From NCBI GenBank assembly GCA_027023345.1, contig JALVVO010000252.1, positions 1-25,206 on the forward strand: a DNA stretch of 25,206 nucleotides. The letters run 5' to 3'. This DNA is from Thermaceae bacterium. GTDB taxonomy: Bacteria; Deinococcota; Deinococci; Deinococcales; Marinithermaceae. The notes beneath the pieces were generated by a model. That model did not search any database, was not told the DNA's origin, and was given only the letters and a program-made list of their open reading frames with translations. The translations under genes were made by a program, and so were the position numbers. Shown one piece after another: positions 1 through 8,559 of the stretch (within the stretch, counting starts at the first letter, position 1; every line of letters starts with the position of its first letter).

Positions 1-1
1 C

Positions 2-127
2 TTCCCGCCGGCCCAGGACCACGCCTACCGGTTCCATCGCGGACTTATCCTACCCAGCAAAAAGACGAAGGAGGCGCCGGCGAAGAAGGTCCCGGCTCCC
101 GAGCCGCCGCCTGAGCTCGCGCTCTAG
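2..127 (+). CDS. Possible 3' end of a plus-strand gene (partial, unidentified)
   Basis: An open plus-strand frame enters from the left edge and stops at the TAG at 125-127. It reads as about 41 residues ending in a low-complexity Lys/Ala/Pro/Glu tail (SKKTKEAPAKKVPAPEPPPE). Such a tail is plausible for a real C-terminus. However, it overlaps the last 78 bases of the convergent nurA gene, so it may only be a shadow frame. No family is recognisable from this piece. Reading further left would decide it. Confidence 0.3.
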   Translation, partial: FPPAQDHAYRFHRGLILPSKKTKEAPAKKVPAPEPPPELAL

Positions 128-979
128 GCCCCCCACCGGCAAGAGGTTCGCCGGCGCCCGGGGGTCGCGGTAGGGGGAGGAGGCGAGCCGGGTGAGCACG
201 AAGAGGGCGTGCCCGGCGAGGCGGGCCGCTTCCTCGAGCTCCCGGGCGTCGGTCTCGACCCGCACGAGCCCGGCGTTCTGGGCATAGGGGACGGAGGGTT
301 CCAGGGGCAGGCGAAGGTACCAGCTAAAGAAGTCGCGCGGGGTCCGCCGGGCCTCGGCCGGCACCCGGAAGACCGGGGTGCGCTCGCCGGGGGCGAGGCG
401 GTCGAGGATGCCTGCCTCCTCGCCGCCCAGATAGCGGCGGAAAAAGCTCTTGATGTAGCCGAGCCGGGCGGGGGCGGCGTCCGCGCCCTTCGGGAAGAAG
501 AGCGGGCCGTCGTGGAAGAGGAGCGCGTCAGGACTCGCCTCGGCGAGCCGCTGACCGAGGGCCCACTCGGCCCGGCGCCTTTGTTCCCGGGCGGCGGCGA
601 GCAGGTCCTCGCGGGAAGCGGCCGGGGCCTCGAGGGGGCGGTAGGCGGGGCCGCCGGGGAGCTCGAGGAAAAAGGCCGCCGGCGAGACGAAGACCCGGCG
701 CACGCTGACGGGCTCCACCAAGCGGACGCCGTCGGCCCCAAGCCAAACCGCCCCCACGGCGTAGGAAAAGAGCACCCCGGGGAAGCGCTCGTCCACCCAG
801 ACGAAGGCGTCCACCCGCTCAACGCCGTCCACGAAGACCCAGGGCCCGGGGTGGGCGCGCGCGTCCGAGAGGGGCTCCCAGGGGACCCCCTCCGCCGGCT
901 CGGCGGGCGCCAGCGGCGCCTCGTCCGGCGCATCGGGGATGCCGTAGTCGGGCTCCCAGGCCTCGAGGCGAAGCCGCAT
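50..979 (-). CDS. nurA: NurA-family nuclease
   Basis: This 309-residue protein resembles the NurA 5'-3' nuclease family, which works with the HerA translocase in DNA end resection in archaea and in Deinococcus. Family-like motifs appear in order: an acidic DGV motif (D51), a hydrophobic strand ending in HDGPL (D157), a GYIKSF segment (Y175, K177), and a late strand carrying R240 and E242. The C-terminal stretch around PVGGLERELRRRL fits the family's final helix. It is the last gene of the minus-strand trmFO-hslV-hslU-TPR operon and begins 4 nt after the TPR stop. The start has only a weak AGGGG in front of it, so translational coupling is likely. A herA partner would lie outside the window. 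The family call rests on motif recognition, not alignment. Confidence 0.72.
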   Translation of the reverse strand: MRLRLEAWEPDYGIPDAPDEAPLAPAEPAEGVPWEPLSDARAHPGPWVFVDGVERVDAFVWVDERFPGVLFSYAVGAVWLGADGVRLVEPVSVRRVFVSPAAFFLELPGGPAYRPLEAPAASREDLLAAAREQRRRAEWALGQRLAEASPDALLFHDGPLFFPKGADAAPARLGYIKSFFRRYLGGEEAGILDRLAPGERTPVFRVPAEARRTPRDFFSWYLRLPLEPSVPYAQNAGLVRVETDARELEEAARLAGHALFVLTRLASSPYRDPRAPANLLPVGGLERELRRRLGSRDLLRRRLLRLFAG

Positions 980-983
980 GCCC

Positions 984-2057
984 CTATTGTTCCAGGCGGG
1001 CGAGCGCTTCCTTGGCCTTCTTGTGCTCGGGGTCGAGCTTCAGGGCCTCCCGGTACTGGGCGCGGGCGCCCTCGAGGTCCCCCAGCTTCTCGTTGGCGAG
1101 GCCCAGCCAGTAGCGGTAGTCGGCGTTCCTCGAGGCCAGGACCACCGCCTTGGTCAGGTAAAAGCGCGCCGCCTTCGCGTCGCCCCGCTCGAGGTGGGCC
1201 TGCCCCAGGTAGAAGTAGGCCTCGGGGTAGGCGAGCGGCGCGAGCTCCACCGCCTTCTTGAGCGCGGCGATGGCGCCGGCCGAGTCCCCCTTCTTGAGCC
1301 GGACCTGCCCCAGGTAGTCCCAGGCCAGGCTGTTCTTGGGGTCGAGGCGCACCGCCTCGGCGAGCACCTCCTCGGCGCGGTCGAGGTCGCCCTTGACCGC
1401 GAGCAGCGCCCCGAGCCGGGCCCGGTAGTAGGGCTCCTCGGGCGCCGCCTTCACCGCCTCCTCGAGCGCCGCCACAGCCTCGTCGAGCTTGCCGCTCGCC
1501 AGGTAGGCGAGGGCCAGGTTGTAACGGATGCGGGCGTTCTTGGGATCGAGCTCGAGCGCCTTCTTGAAGGCGGCGATCGCCCGCTCGTGTTCCCCGAGCG
1601 CCTCCCGGACCACGCCCTCGAGGTTGTAAACGGCGGCGTCCTCGGGAGCGACCCGCTTGGCGTCGGCGAGGACGGAGAGGGCCTTCGAGAGCTGGACCTT
1701 CTTGAGCGCGGGGTCCTCGCTCTCGCCGGCGAGCTCGAGGTAGGCCTGGGCGAGCGCGAGGTAGGCGGGGAGGTACTTGGCATCGAGCGCGATCGCGCGC
1801 TTCAGGTTCTCCACCGCCGGGTTCAAGAGCCCGAGCTTGAGCTGCACCCGCCCGAGCCCGTAGAGCGCCCGGGGGTCGTTCGGCGCCTTCTTCACCGCCT
1901 GCTTGTAGGCGATGAAGGAGGCGTCGTAGGCGCCCTCGGCGTAGTACTGGTTGCCGAGCAGCATCCAGGCCTCGGGGGTGAGGTCCTTGGCCTCTTGCTG
2001 GGCGAAGCCGGCGCCCAGGAGGAGGGTGAGGAGTAGGGGGACGATTCGGTTCCGCAT
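984..2057 (-). CDS. Secreted or periplasmic tetratricopeptide-repeat protein
   Basis: This 357-residue protein has a signal peptide of about 19 residues: basic MRNR, a Leu-rich core, then GAGFAQ as a likely cleavage region. The rest is nearly all tetratricopeptide repeats, roughly eight to nine units with the usual spacing of A, G/A, Y and P (for example around ALYGLGRVQLKLG and AVYNLEGVVREALG). TPR arrays are protein-interaction scaffolds, so a cell-envelope scaffold is a reasonable inference, but no specific partner can be named. The start is well supported by an AGGAGG five bases ahead of the ATG. That ribosome-binding site overlaps the hslU stop codon (TAGGAGG), implying coupled translation in the operon. 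Confidence 0.85.
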   Translation of the reverse strand: MRNRIVPLLLTLLLGAGFAQQEAKDLTPEAWMLLGNQYYAEGAYDASFIAYKQAVKKAPNDPRALYGLGRVQLKLGLLNPAVENLKRAIALDAKYLPAYLALAQAYLELAGESEDPALKKVQLSKALSVLADAKRVAPEDAAVYNLEGVVREALGEHERAIAAFKKALELDPKNARIRYNLALAYLASGKLDEAVAALEEAVKAAPEEPYYRARLGALLAVKGDLDRAEEVLAEAVRLDPKNSLAWDYLGQVRLKKGDSAGAIAALKKAVELAPLAYPEAYFYLGQAHLERGDAKAARFYLTKAVVLASRNADYRYWLGLANEKLGDLEGARAQYREALKLDPEHKKAKEALARLEQ

Positions 2058-2066
2058 GCCAGCCTC

Positions 2067-3323
2067 CTAGAGAATGTACCGGGAGAGGTCCTCCCGCTCC
2101 AAAACCGGGAGCAACCGCTCCTCGACGTAGGCCTCGGTGATGACGACCCGCCCGAGACCGGTCTCAAAGCTGATCTCCTCGAGCACCCGCTCGAGCACGG
2201 TGTAGAGCCGCCGGGCGCCGATGTCCTCGAGCTCCTGGTTGGCGCGGTGGGCGAACCGCGCCACCGCCCGGATCGCCTCCGGGGTGAACTCGACCTCGGT
2301 GCCGTCGGCGGCGAGCAAGGCGGTGTACTGGCGGATCAGGGAGGACTCGGTCTGGGTCAGGATCCGCTCGAAGTCCTCCGCGCTGAGGGGCTTGAGCTCG
2401 ACCCGGATGGGGAAGCGCCCCTGAAGCTCGGGGATGAGGTCGGTGGGCTTGGCCACGTGGAAGGCCCCGGCCCCGATGAAGAGCACGTGTTCGGTGGAGA
2501 TGGGGCCGAGTCGGGTGTGGACCACGGTCCCCTCGACGATGGGGAGCAGGTCCCGCTGCACCCCCTCGCCGGAGACGTCGGGGCCGCGCACCCCGTCCTT
2601 GGAGGCGATCTTGTCGATCTCGTCGATGAAGACGATGCCGTCCTCCTGGGCCCGCCGGACCGCCTCCTGGCCGACCTCCTCCTTGTCCACGAGCGCCTCG
2701 GCGACCTGGTTCTTGAGCACCTCCCGAGCCTCCCGCACCCGCATCCGCCGGCGTACCCGGCGCTTCGGGATCAGCCCGGAGAGCATCTCGGATAGCCCCT
2801 GCATCATCTGCTCGCCGCCGAGCATGCCCATGAAGGGGAGCTTGGGCTCCTCGGGCACTTCGATCTCGACCAGGCGGTCGTCGGCCCGGCCGGAGGTCAC
2901 CTCGGCCAAGGAGAGCCCGAGCAGGCCGGCGAGCTCCTCGTTGGCCCGGCGGGTCGCCTCCTCGGCCACCGCCTCGGTCTTCTCCCGCATCACCAGCTGG
3001 TAGGCGACCTCGGCCAGGTCGCGTACGATCGAGTCCACGTCGCGGCCGACGTAGCCCACCTCGGTGAACTTGGTGGCCTCGACCTTCAAGAAGGGCGCCC
3101 GGGCCAGGCGGGCAAGGCGCCTTGCGATCTCGGTCTTCCCCACCCCGGTGGGGCCCATCATCAGGATGTTCTTGGGCATCACCTCGCGGGCGAGCTCAGG
3201 TGAGAGCTTCTTCCGGCGGTAGCGGTTCCTGAGCGCCACCGCCACCGCCCGCTTGGCCTCGTCCTGGCCCACCACGTACTTATTGAGCTCGGCGACGATC
3301 TCCCGCGGCGTCAACTCGGTCAT
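2067..3323 (-). CDS. hslU: ATP-dependent protease ATPase subunit HslU (ClpY)
   Basis: HslU is the AAA+ hexamer that unfolds substrates and feeds them into the HslV peptidase. Visible signatures are Walker A GPTGVGKT (residues 57-64), the pore-loop GYVG (90-93), an inserted intermediate domain of about residues 110-225, and Walker B VFIDEID with D233/E234. The C-terminus DLSRYIL is the tail that docks into HslV pockets in this family. At 418 residues it is slightly shorter than the 443-residue E. coli protein, with the difference in the intermediate domain. It overlaps hslV by 4 bases (ATGA) and is followed closely by the TPR gene. The trmFO-hslV-hslU order is also common in Firmicutes. Confidence 0.96.
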   Translation of the reverse strand: MTELTPREIVAELNKYVVGQDEAKRAVAVALRNRYRRKKLSPELAREVMPKNILMMGPTGVGKTEIARRLARLARAPFLKVEATKFTEVGYVGRDVDSIVRDLAEVAYQLVMREKTEAVAEEATRRANEELAGLLGLSLAEVTSGRADDRLVEIEVPEEPKLPFMGMLGGEQMMQGLSEMLSGLIPKRRVRRRMRVREAREVLKNQVAEALVDKEEVGQEAVRRAQEDGIVFIDEIDKIASKDGVRGPDVSGEGVQRDLLPIVEGTVVHTRLGPISTEHVLFIGAGAFHVAKPTDLIPELQGRFPIRVELKPLSAEDFERILTQTESSLIRQYTALLAADGTEVEFTPEAIRAVARFAHRANQELEDIGARRLYTVLERVLEEISFETGLGRVVITEAYVEERLLPVLEREDLSRYIL

Positions 3324-3862
3324 TGGGCCTCTCCCACGGTCAGCACGGTGATCTCGCCCCCGGAGTAGAGGTCGATCTCGGCCGCGATCCTGAGCGCCTT
3401 CTCGGCGATCTCGGGGGCCGGAAGCGCGGTCTCCCTAAGGAGCGCCTTGGCGGCGGCGAGGGCGTAGGGGGCGCCGCTCCCCACCCCAAGCACGGGCTCG
3501 TCGGGGGCCAGGACCTCGCCGGTGCCCGAGAGCAAGAGGAGCTGCTCGGCGTCGGCGACCACCATCATGGCCTCGAGCTGGCGCAGGATCTTGTCGGTCC
3601 GCCAGAGCTTGACCGTCTCCACCGCCGCCCGCTGGAGGTTGCCCCGGGCCGCCTTCAGCTGGTCCTCGAACTTCTCGAAGAGGGTGAAGGCGTCGGCGAC
3701 GCTCCCGGCGAAGCCGGCGAGCACGCCGCCCTCGAGCCGGCGCACCTTCACCGCGCCCCGTTTCATCACCGTCTGGCCCAGGGTGACCTGGCCGTCGCCG
3801 GCCAGGGCGGTCACCCCGTCCCTTCGCACCGCCAGGATGGTGGTCCCGTGCATCGCCGGCAT
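3320..3862 (-). CDS. hslV: ATP-dependent protease peptidase subunit HslV (ClpQ)
   Basis: HslV is the threonine protease chamber of HslUV. The start region reads MPAMHGTTILAVRRDG. The catalytic residue is the first Thr of TTIL after removal of a short propeptide ending in His-Gly. The family segments GDGQVTLG, MKRGAVKVRRL, VLAGFAGSVADAFTLFEKFE, GTGEVL and the GSGAPYALAAAKALL helix are all present. Length (about 180 residues) is normal. The start is uncertain: a TTG at 3865, ATG at 3862 and ATG at 3853 are in frame and none has a clear Shine-Dalgarno. All give the same mature enzyme. trmFO ends 24 bases upstream, so the gene is probably cotranscribed. Confidence 0.95.
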   Translation of the reverse strand: MPAMHGTTILAVRRDGVTALAGDGQVTLGQTVMKRGAVKVRRLEGGVLAGFAGSVADAFTLFEKFEDQLKAARGNLQRAAVETVKLWRTDKILRQLEAMMVVADAEQLLLLSGTGEVLAPDEPVLGVGSGAPYALAAAKALLRETALPAPEIAEKALRIAAEIDLYSGGEITVLTVGEAQ

Positions 3863-3886
3863 CAAGGGAAGGCTACCGGCGAGCGG

Positions 3887-5209
3887 TTAGGCAGCGGTGA
3901 GAGCAAACCCTTCCCGACGGAGCCAGTCCCGAAAGGCGGAAAGCCCGCGGGCGAACATCCGCCGGCGGCGCTCCTTCTTGGGAAGCCGCTCGGGCCACGC
4001 CGGCACCAGGCCCCAGTTCGCGTTCATCGGCTGGAAGTTCTCCGGGTTCGCCCCGGCGAGGAAGCGCACGAGCCCGCCGAGCATGCTCACATCCGGCGGC
4101 ACCGCCGGGGAGCCCCCCTGGGCGAGGCGGGCCGCGTTCTTGCCGGCGAGCCAACCGGTCGCCGCAGACTCCAGGTAGCCCTCGACCCCGGCGAGCACCC
4201 CGGCGGCGAGGACCCGGGGCTCCTCCTTGAACTGGAGGGTCTCGGCGAGCAGGCGGGGGGCGTTCAGGTAGGTGTTCCGGTGCATGACCCCGTAGCGGAC
4301 GATCTCGGCGTGCTCGAGCCCCGGGATCGAGCGGACCAGCTCCTTTTGGTCCCCCCACTTGAGCCCGGTCTGGAACCCCACCAGGCTCCACATCCGCCCG
4401 GCCTTGTCCTCGCGCCTAAGCTGCACCACCGCGAAGGGCATCTCCTTGGTGCGGGGGTCGAAGATCCCCACCGGCTTCATGGGCCCAAAGAGCGGGGTCT
4501 GGTAGCCCCGGCGGCCGAGCTCCTCGATGGGGATGCAACCCTCGAAGAACTCAAGCTTCTCCCACTCGTGGGGCGTGTGCCGCCGGGCCCGGGTGAGGAC
4601 CTCGTAGAAGCGGCGGTACTCCTCCTCGGTCATGGGGCAGTTGATGTAGTCGGGGCTCTGGTCGTAGCGCCCGGCGAAGAAGCACTTCTCCATGTCGATG
4701 GACTCGAAGAGCACCACCGGGGCGGCGGCGTCGTAGAAGGCGAGGAAGTGGTCGCCAAAGCGCGCCTTCAGGTGCTCGGCGAGGGCGTCCGAGGTCAGAG
4801 GCCCGGTGGCGAGCACCACGGGGCCCTCCTCGGGAAGCGCGGTGACCTCCTCGCGCACCACCTCGATCAGGGGGTGGCTCAGGACCGCCCGGGTAACCCC
4901 TTCGGCGAACTCCTCCCGGTCCACCGCGAGCGCCCCGCCCGCGGGCACCCGGGCGGCGTCGGCGGCGGCCATCACCGCGCTATTCGCCGCGCGCATCTCG
5001 GCCTGGAGGAGCCCCTTCGCGCTCGTCTCCCCTTCGGCGCCGAGCGAGGTGGAGCAGACCAGCTCGGCGAGCTTATCCGTCCGGTGGGCGGGGGTCGTCT
5101 TCGCCGGGCGCATCTCGTAGAGGCGCACCGGCACCCCCTCGCGGGCGGCGGCGAGCGCCGCCTCGCTCCCCGCGAGTCCCCCGCCGATCACGTGCACGCG
5201 CGTACCCAC
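3887..5209 (-). CDS. trmFO: tRNA (m5U54) methyltransferase TrmFO, folate/FAD-dependent
   Basis: TrmFO makes ribothymidine at tRNA position 54 using methylene-tetrahydrofolate and FADH2. The 440-residue protein opens with the FAD-binding GGGLAG loop (9-14), then the EMRP motif and PAH. It carries the two family cysteines, C52 (in VCSTSLG) and C225 (in FFEGCIP). Further signatures are ETSAKGLLQAEMR, VPAGGALAVDRE, NCPMTEEEY, the GFQTGLKW block, YGVMHRNTY and GVEGYLESAATG near the C-terminus. Most relatives have Asn in CSNSL where this has Thr. The start is GTG with GGAGG only three bases upstream; a second in-frame GTG five codons in is possible. It heads the minus-strand operon and is divergent from the DUF533 gene. 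Confidence 0.95.
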   Translation of the reverse strand: MGTRVHVIGGGLAGSEAALAAAREGVPVRLYEMRPAKTTPAHRTDKLAELVCSTSLGAEGETSAKGLLQAEMRAANSAVMAAADAARVPAGGALAVDREEFAEGVTRAVLSHPLIEVVREEVTALPEEGPVVLATGPLTSDALAEHLKARFGDHFLAFYDAAAPVVLFESIDMEKCFFAGRYDQSPDYINCPMTEEEYRRFYEVLTRARRHTPHEWEKLEFFEGCIPIEELGRRGYQTPLFGPMKPVGIFDPRTKEMPFAVVQLRREDKAGRMWSLVGFQTGLKWGDQKELVRSIPGLEHAEIVRYGVMHRNTYLNAPRLLAETLQFKEEPRVLAAGVLAGVEGYLESAATGWLAGKNAARLAQGGSPAVPPDVSMLGGLVRFLAGANPENFQPMNANWGLVPAWPERLPKKERRRRMFARGLSAFRDWLRREGFALTAA

Positions 5210-5258
5210 AACCCTCCGAGCTTAGCAGGAATAACCACCGGACCAGTAGCGCCCAAGG

Positions 5259-5264
5259 TAGACT
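5259..5264 (+). promoter_or_regulatory. -10 box for a leaderless transcript
   Basis: TAGACT lies 6 bases (CGGGGC) before the ATG at 5271 and there is no Shine-Dalgarno in between. With a -10 this close, transcription should start at or next to the ATG, giving a leaderless mRNA, a known and frequent arrangement in Deinococcus-Thermus. No convincing -35 hexamer is seen. The same -10/spacer pattern recurs at four other starts in the window. Confidence 0.6.
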
Positions 5265-5270
5265 CGGGGC

Positions 5271-5866
5271 ATGGCGAAAGGATTCCAAGACCTACTCGGT
5301 TCCCTGCTTGCCTCTGGGCTCGCACGCCCGGAGGTACTCCAAGGTGCGGCCAAAAAGCTCGGCCTCGGCGACCTCGTGGGCAACCTACTCGGGGGCTCGG
5401 GCGGGGTGGCCGGAGCCCTCGGCGGGCTCCTTGGGGGCGGTCGCGCCAAGCCGCAGGCCGACCCCATGGAGCTCATCGGCCGCCTCGCCGGCGGCGCCAA
5501 GCCCCCAGCCACCGACCCCGAAGAACGGGCGAAGACGCTGCTCCTTGCCATGATCCTCGCCGCCAAAGCCGACGGCGAACTCGGCCCCGAGGAGTACGAG
5601 CGCATCACCAAGAAGCTCGACGAGGTCGCGGCCGACCCCGAGGTGCGCGCCTTCGTCTACCAGGCGATGGCCGAGGCCCAAGACCCCGCCCCCCTCGTCG
5701 AGGCGGCCAGGCGGGACCCCGCCCTCGCCAAGGAGATCTTCGCCGCGAGCGTCCTCGCCATCCGGGTGGACACGCCGGCGGAGAGCCGCTACCTCCAGGA
5801 CCTCGCGAGGAGCCTCGGGCTCTCCCCGGACGCGGTGCAGGAGGTGCTCGCCCGGGCGGGCCTCGC

Positions 5867-5870
<4 letters not shown>
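5271..5870 (+). CDS. DUF533 / TerB-like protein
   Basis: This 199-residue protein has a Gly/Leu/Ala-rich N-terminal half (LLGGSGG, GGLLGGG) that could associate with or insert into membrane. The C-terminal helical domain (about residues 85-198) resembles DUF533 (YebE-like, TerB fold), with the acidic D-G-x-L-x-x-E-E motif at ADGELGPEE. DUF533 proteins have no settled function; the related TerB fold is linked to tellurite resistance and metal binding. It is monocistronic, with a leaderless-type start. It converges with hbd so tightly that the two stop codons share bases (5867-5870). Confidence 0.75.
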
Positions 5871-6736
<866 letters not shown>

Positions 6737-6749
6737 GTCGCCTCCTTTC

Positions 6750-8357
6750 CTAGACGAGCACGATGTTCCGGCGTTCGGCCTCGGTGTAGAGGCCGTACTC
6801 CATGCCGTCCAAGAGCGCCTGCCAAACCGCCTGGATCAGGTCGCCGGAGATGCCGATGGTGGTATAGGCCCGCTCGCCGTCGGCGAGGGTGATCGTCACC
6901 CGGGCCTTGAGCTCGCGGGTCCCCCGGGGGTAGAAGGTGCGCACCCGGACCGACTTGAGCTCGAGGTTTCGCACGTACCCGGCGAGCTCCCCGAGCGCCT
7001 CGGCCTCCTCCAAAAGGGCGTCTTTCAGCACGGTGAAGAGGGTGCGGACCGGCCCCTCGCCCTCGGCGGCGACGTACTCGGTCCGGCTGCCGAGCCGCAC
7101 CCGGAGCGAGGCCTCGACCACCGGCTGGAGCTTGCCCCGGATCACCTCGAAGAGGCGGAGCCTTTCCACCTCGATCCAGGGCCGGAACCGCCCGGTCAGC
7201 TTCCCCAAAACCAGCTCGAAGCTGGCCTCGGCGTCCTCGTAGGTGTAGCCCTCCTTCTCGAGCCTCAAAAGCTCCTCCTTGATGCGCCGGTTGGCGGCGG
7301 TGTCCTCGGTGAGGTCCACCCCGAGCCGGCCGGCCAGGGCCTCCAGGTAGCTGGCCTGGGCGATGCCGGGCAGGAGGAGCCTCCGCTCGTTGCCCACCGC
7401 CTCCGGCGGGATCGGCTCGTAGGACTCGGGGTCGCTGAGCACGGCGGCGATGTGGGCGTGGGTACGGTGGGCGAAGACCTTGTAGCCGACGAAGGGATGG
7501 TAGTCGAGGTCGCCAACCCCCACCTTGTTGACGATCTTGCGGGTGATCGGGGTCAGCTTCTTAAGAGCCTCGTCCGAGACCACGTCGAGCCCCATGCGGA
7601 GCTTGAGGATGGGGAGCAGGGTAGCGAAGTCGGTGATGCCGCAGCGGGCGCCGTAGCCCCCCACCGAGCCCTGGACGTGTCGGGCCCCCGCCTCGATCGC
7701 GCTGATCGCGTTGGCCACCGCGAGGCCGGAGTCGTTGTGGCCGTGGAAGCCCACCGGAACCTCGCCCGCCAGCTCCACCACCGTGCGCGTGCTCTTCTTC
7801 ACCTCGCTGGGGAGGGCGGCGCCGTTCGAGTCGCCGAGGTCGATGAGGTCGGCCCCGGCCTCGAGCGCCGCCTGCACCACCGCGAGGGGATAGTCCCGCC
7901 CCCGCCGGCAGGCGTCGAAAAAGTGCTCGGCGGTGAAGAGCACCTCCTTGCCCTGGTCCTTGAAGAAGGCCACGGTGTCCCGCACCATGCGGAGGTTCTC
8001 CTCCAGGCTGGTGCGCACCACCTTCTCGACGTGGAGCTCCCAGGCCTTGCCGTAGACGTGGACCACGTCGGTCTCGGCCTTCAGCATGGCACGGACGTTG
8101 GGGTCGCGGGAGGGCGGGGTCTCGGGGCGGCGGGTGGAGCCGAAGACGGTGAGCTTGCCCTTGAGCCCGAGCTCCCGGGCCCGGGCGAAGACCTCGAGGT
8201 CCTCGGGGAACTGGTAGGGCCAGCCGGCCTCGAGGTAGTCGATCTCGAGCTCGTCGAGGAGCTTGAGGATCTCGAGCTTGTCCTCGGGGGTGAAGCTCAC
8301 CCCCTCGGCGAGCGCCCCGTCGCGCAGGGTGGTGTCGAGCAGGCTGACGGGCTTCAT
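6750..8357 (-). CDS. cimA: Divergent citramalate synthase-like enzyme (DRE-TIM metallolyase)
   Basis: The 535-residue protein aligns by eye along its length with the citramalate synthase family (acetyl-CoA + pyruvate to (R)-citramalate, first step of the threonine-independent isoleucine route). It has DTTLRDG with D8 and R12, the metal-binding HGHND pair H205/H207, the AEHFFD and FGSTRRP blocks, VGNERR, and a C-terminal regulatory domain (about 400-535). Several normally invariant sites differ: GAQ is GAL (L16), GERCGNAN is GARCGITD (237-243, losing the Glu and the metal-proximal Asn), DTNGG is DSNGA, and AHKGGVH is AHRTHAH (296-302). Placement beside leuCDB and ilvD fits the citramalate route. 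The substitutions leave the exact substrate open; it could be a paralog with another acceptor. Confidence 0.75.
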   Translation of the reverse strand: MKPVSLLDTTLRDGALAEGVSFTPEDKLEILKLLDELEIDYLEAGWPYQFPEDLEVFARARELGLKGKLTVFGSTRRPETPPSRDPNVRAMLKAETDVVHVYGKAWELHVEKVVRTSLEENLRMVRDTVAFFKDQGKEVLFTAEHFFDACRRGRDYPLAVVQAALEAGADLIDLGDSNGAALPSEVKKSTRTVVELAGEVPVGFHGHNDSGLAVANAISAIEAGARHVQGSVGGYGARCGITDFATLLPILKLRMGLDVVSDEALKKLTPITRKIVNKVGVGDLDYHPFVGYKVFAHRTHAHIAAVLSDPESYEPIPPEAVGNERRLLLPGIAQASYLEALAGRLGVDLTEDTAANRRIKEELLRLEKEGYTYEDAEASFELVLGKLTGRFRPWIEVERLRLFEVIRGKLQPVVEASLRVRLGSRTEYVAAEGEGPVRTLFTVLKDALLEEAEALGELAGYVRNLELKSVRVRTFYPRGTRELKARVTITLADGERAYTTIGISGDLIQAVWQALLDGMEYGLYTEAERRNIVLV

Positions 8358-8369
8358 GCCCCTACCTTA
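8358..8369 (-). promoter_or_regulatory. -10 box and 6-nt spacer for cimA (leaderless)
   Basis: On the minus strand TAAGGT (8369-8364) is followed by AGGGGC and then the cimA ATG at 8357. The geometry matches the other leaderless starts in the window. The box lies just after the tRNA terminator, so cimA-hbd probably has its own promoter. No -35 box is seen, because the upstream bases form the terminator hairpin. Confidence 0.5.
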
Positions 8370-8373
8370 CCGC

Positions 8374-8406
8374 AAAAAGAAAGGGCCCCCGGCGCTCGGC
8401 CGGGGG
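8374..8406 (-). terminator. Rho-independent terminator of tRNA-Pro
   Basis: Read on the minus strand, an 8-bp perfect GC stem (CCCCCGGC / GCCGGGGG, 8406-8386) with a 5-base loop is followed by CCC and a U-rich run TTTCTTTTT (8382-8374). It begins 5 bases past the tRNA 3' end, so it should insulate cimA from tRNA transcription. Confidence 0.85.
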
Positions 8407-8410
8407 ACGC

Positions 8411-8487
<77 letters not shown>

Positions 8488-8498
8488 CAGCAAGGATC

Positions 8499-8527
8499 AG
8501 TCTAGCGAGCGTCCCTGCCCTTGTCAA
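8499..8527 (-). promoter_or_regulatory. Sigma-70-type promoter of tRNA-Pro
   Basis: On the minus strand, a perfect -35 TTGACA (8527-8522), a 17-base spacer and -10 TAGACT (8504-8499) precede the tRNA 5' end by 11 bases, placing the transcription start about 5 bases upstream of the mature tRNA. Its -35 box shares five base pairs with the -35 box of the divergent leu promoter. Confidence 0.85.
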
Positions 8528-8549
8528 CGCGAGGGCGCCCCCTTATACT
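8521..8549 (+). promoter_or_regulatory. Sigma-70-type promoter of the leu operon
   Basis: -35 TTGTCA (8521-8526; 5/6 to consensus), a 17-base spacer and -10 TATACT (8544-8549; 5/6). Transcription should begin around 8556-8558, only a few bases before the leader-peptide ATG at 8560. The TTGTCAA core serves both this promoter and the tRNA-Pro promoter on the other strand. Confidence 0.85.
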
Positions 8550-8559
8550 CGCGCCTAAG

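Noticed and set aside
960..990. Leaderless-type promoter for nurA (AACAAT-AGGGGC-ATG)
   Set aside because: The AACAATAG bases are the last codons and stop of the upstream TPR gene; nurA is inside an operon and the resemblance is probably chance.
5210..5258. Promoter for trmFO on the minus strand (TTGGGC ... TATTCC)
   Set aside because: Both hexamers match consensus in only about half of their positions; too weak to annotate, although a promoter must lie in this gap.
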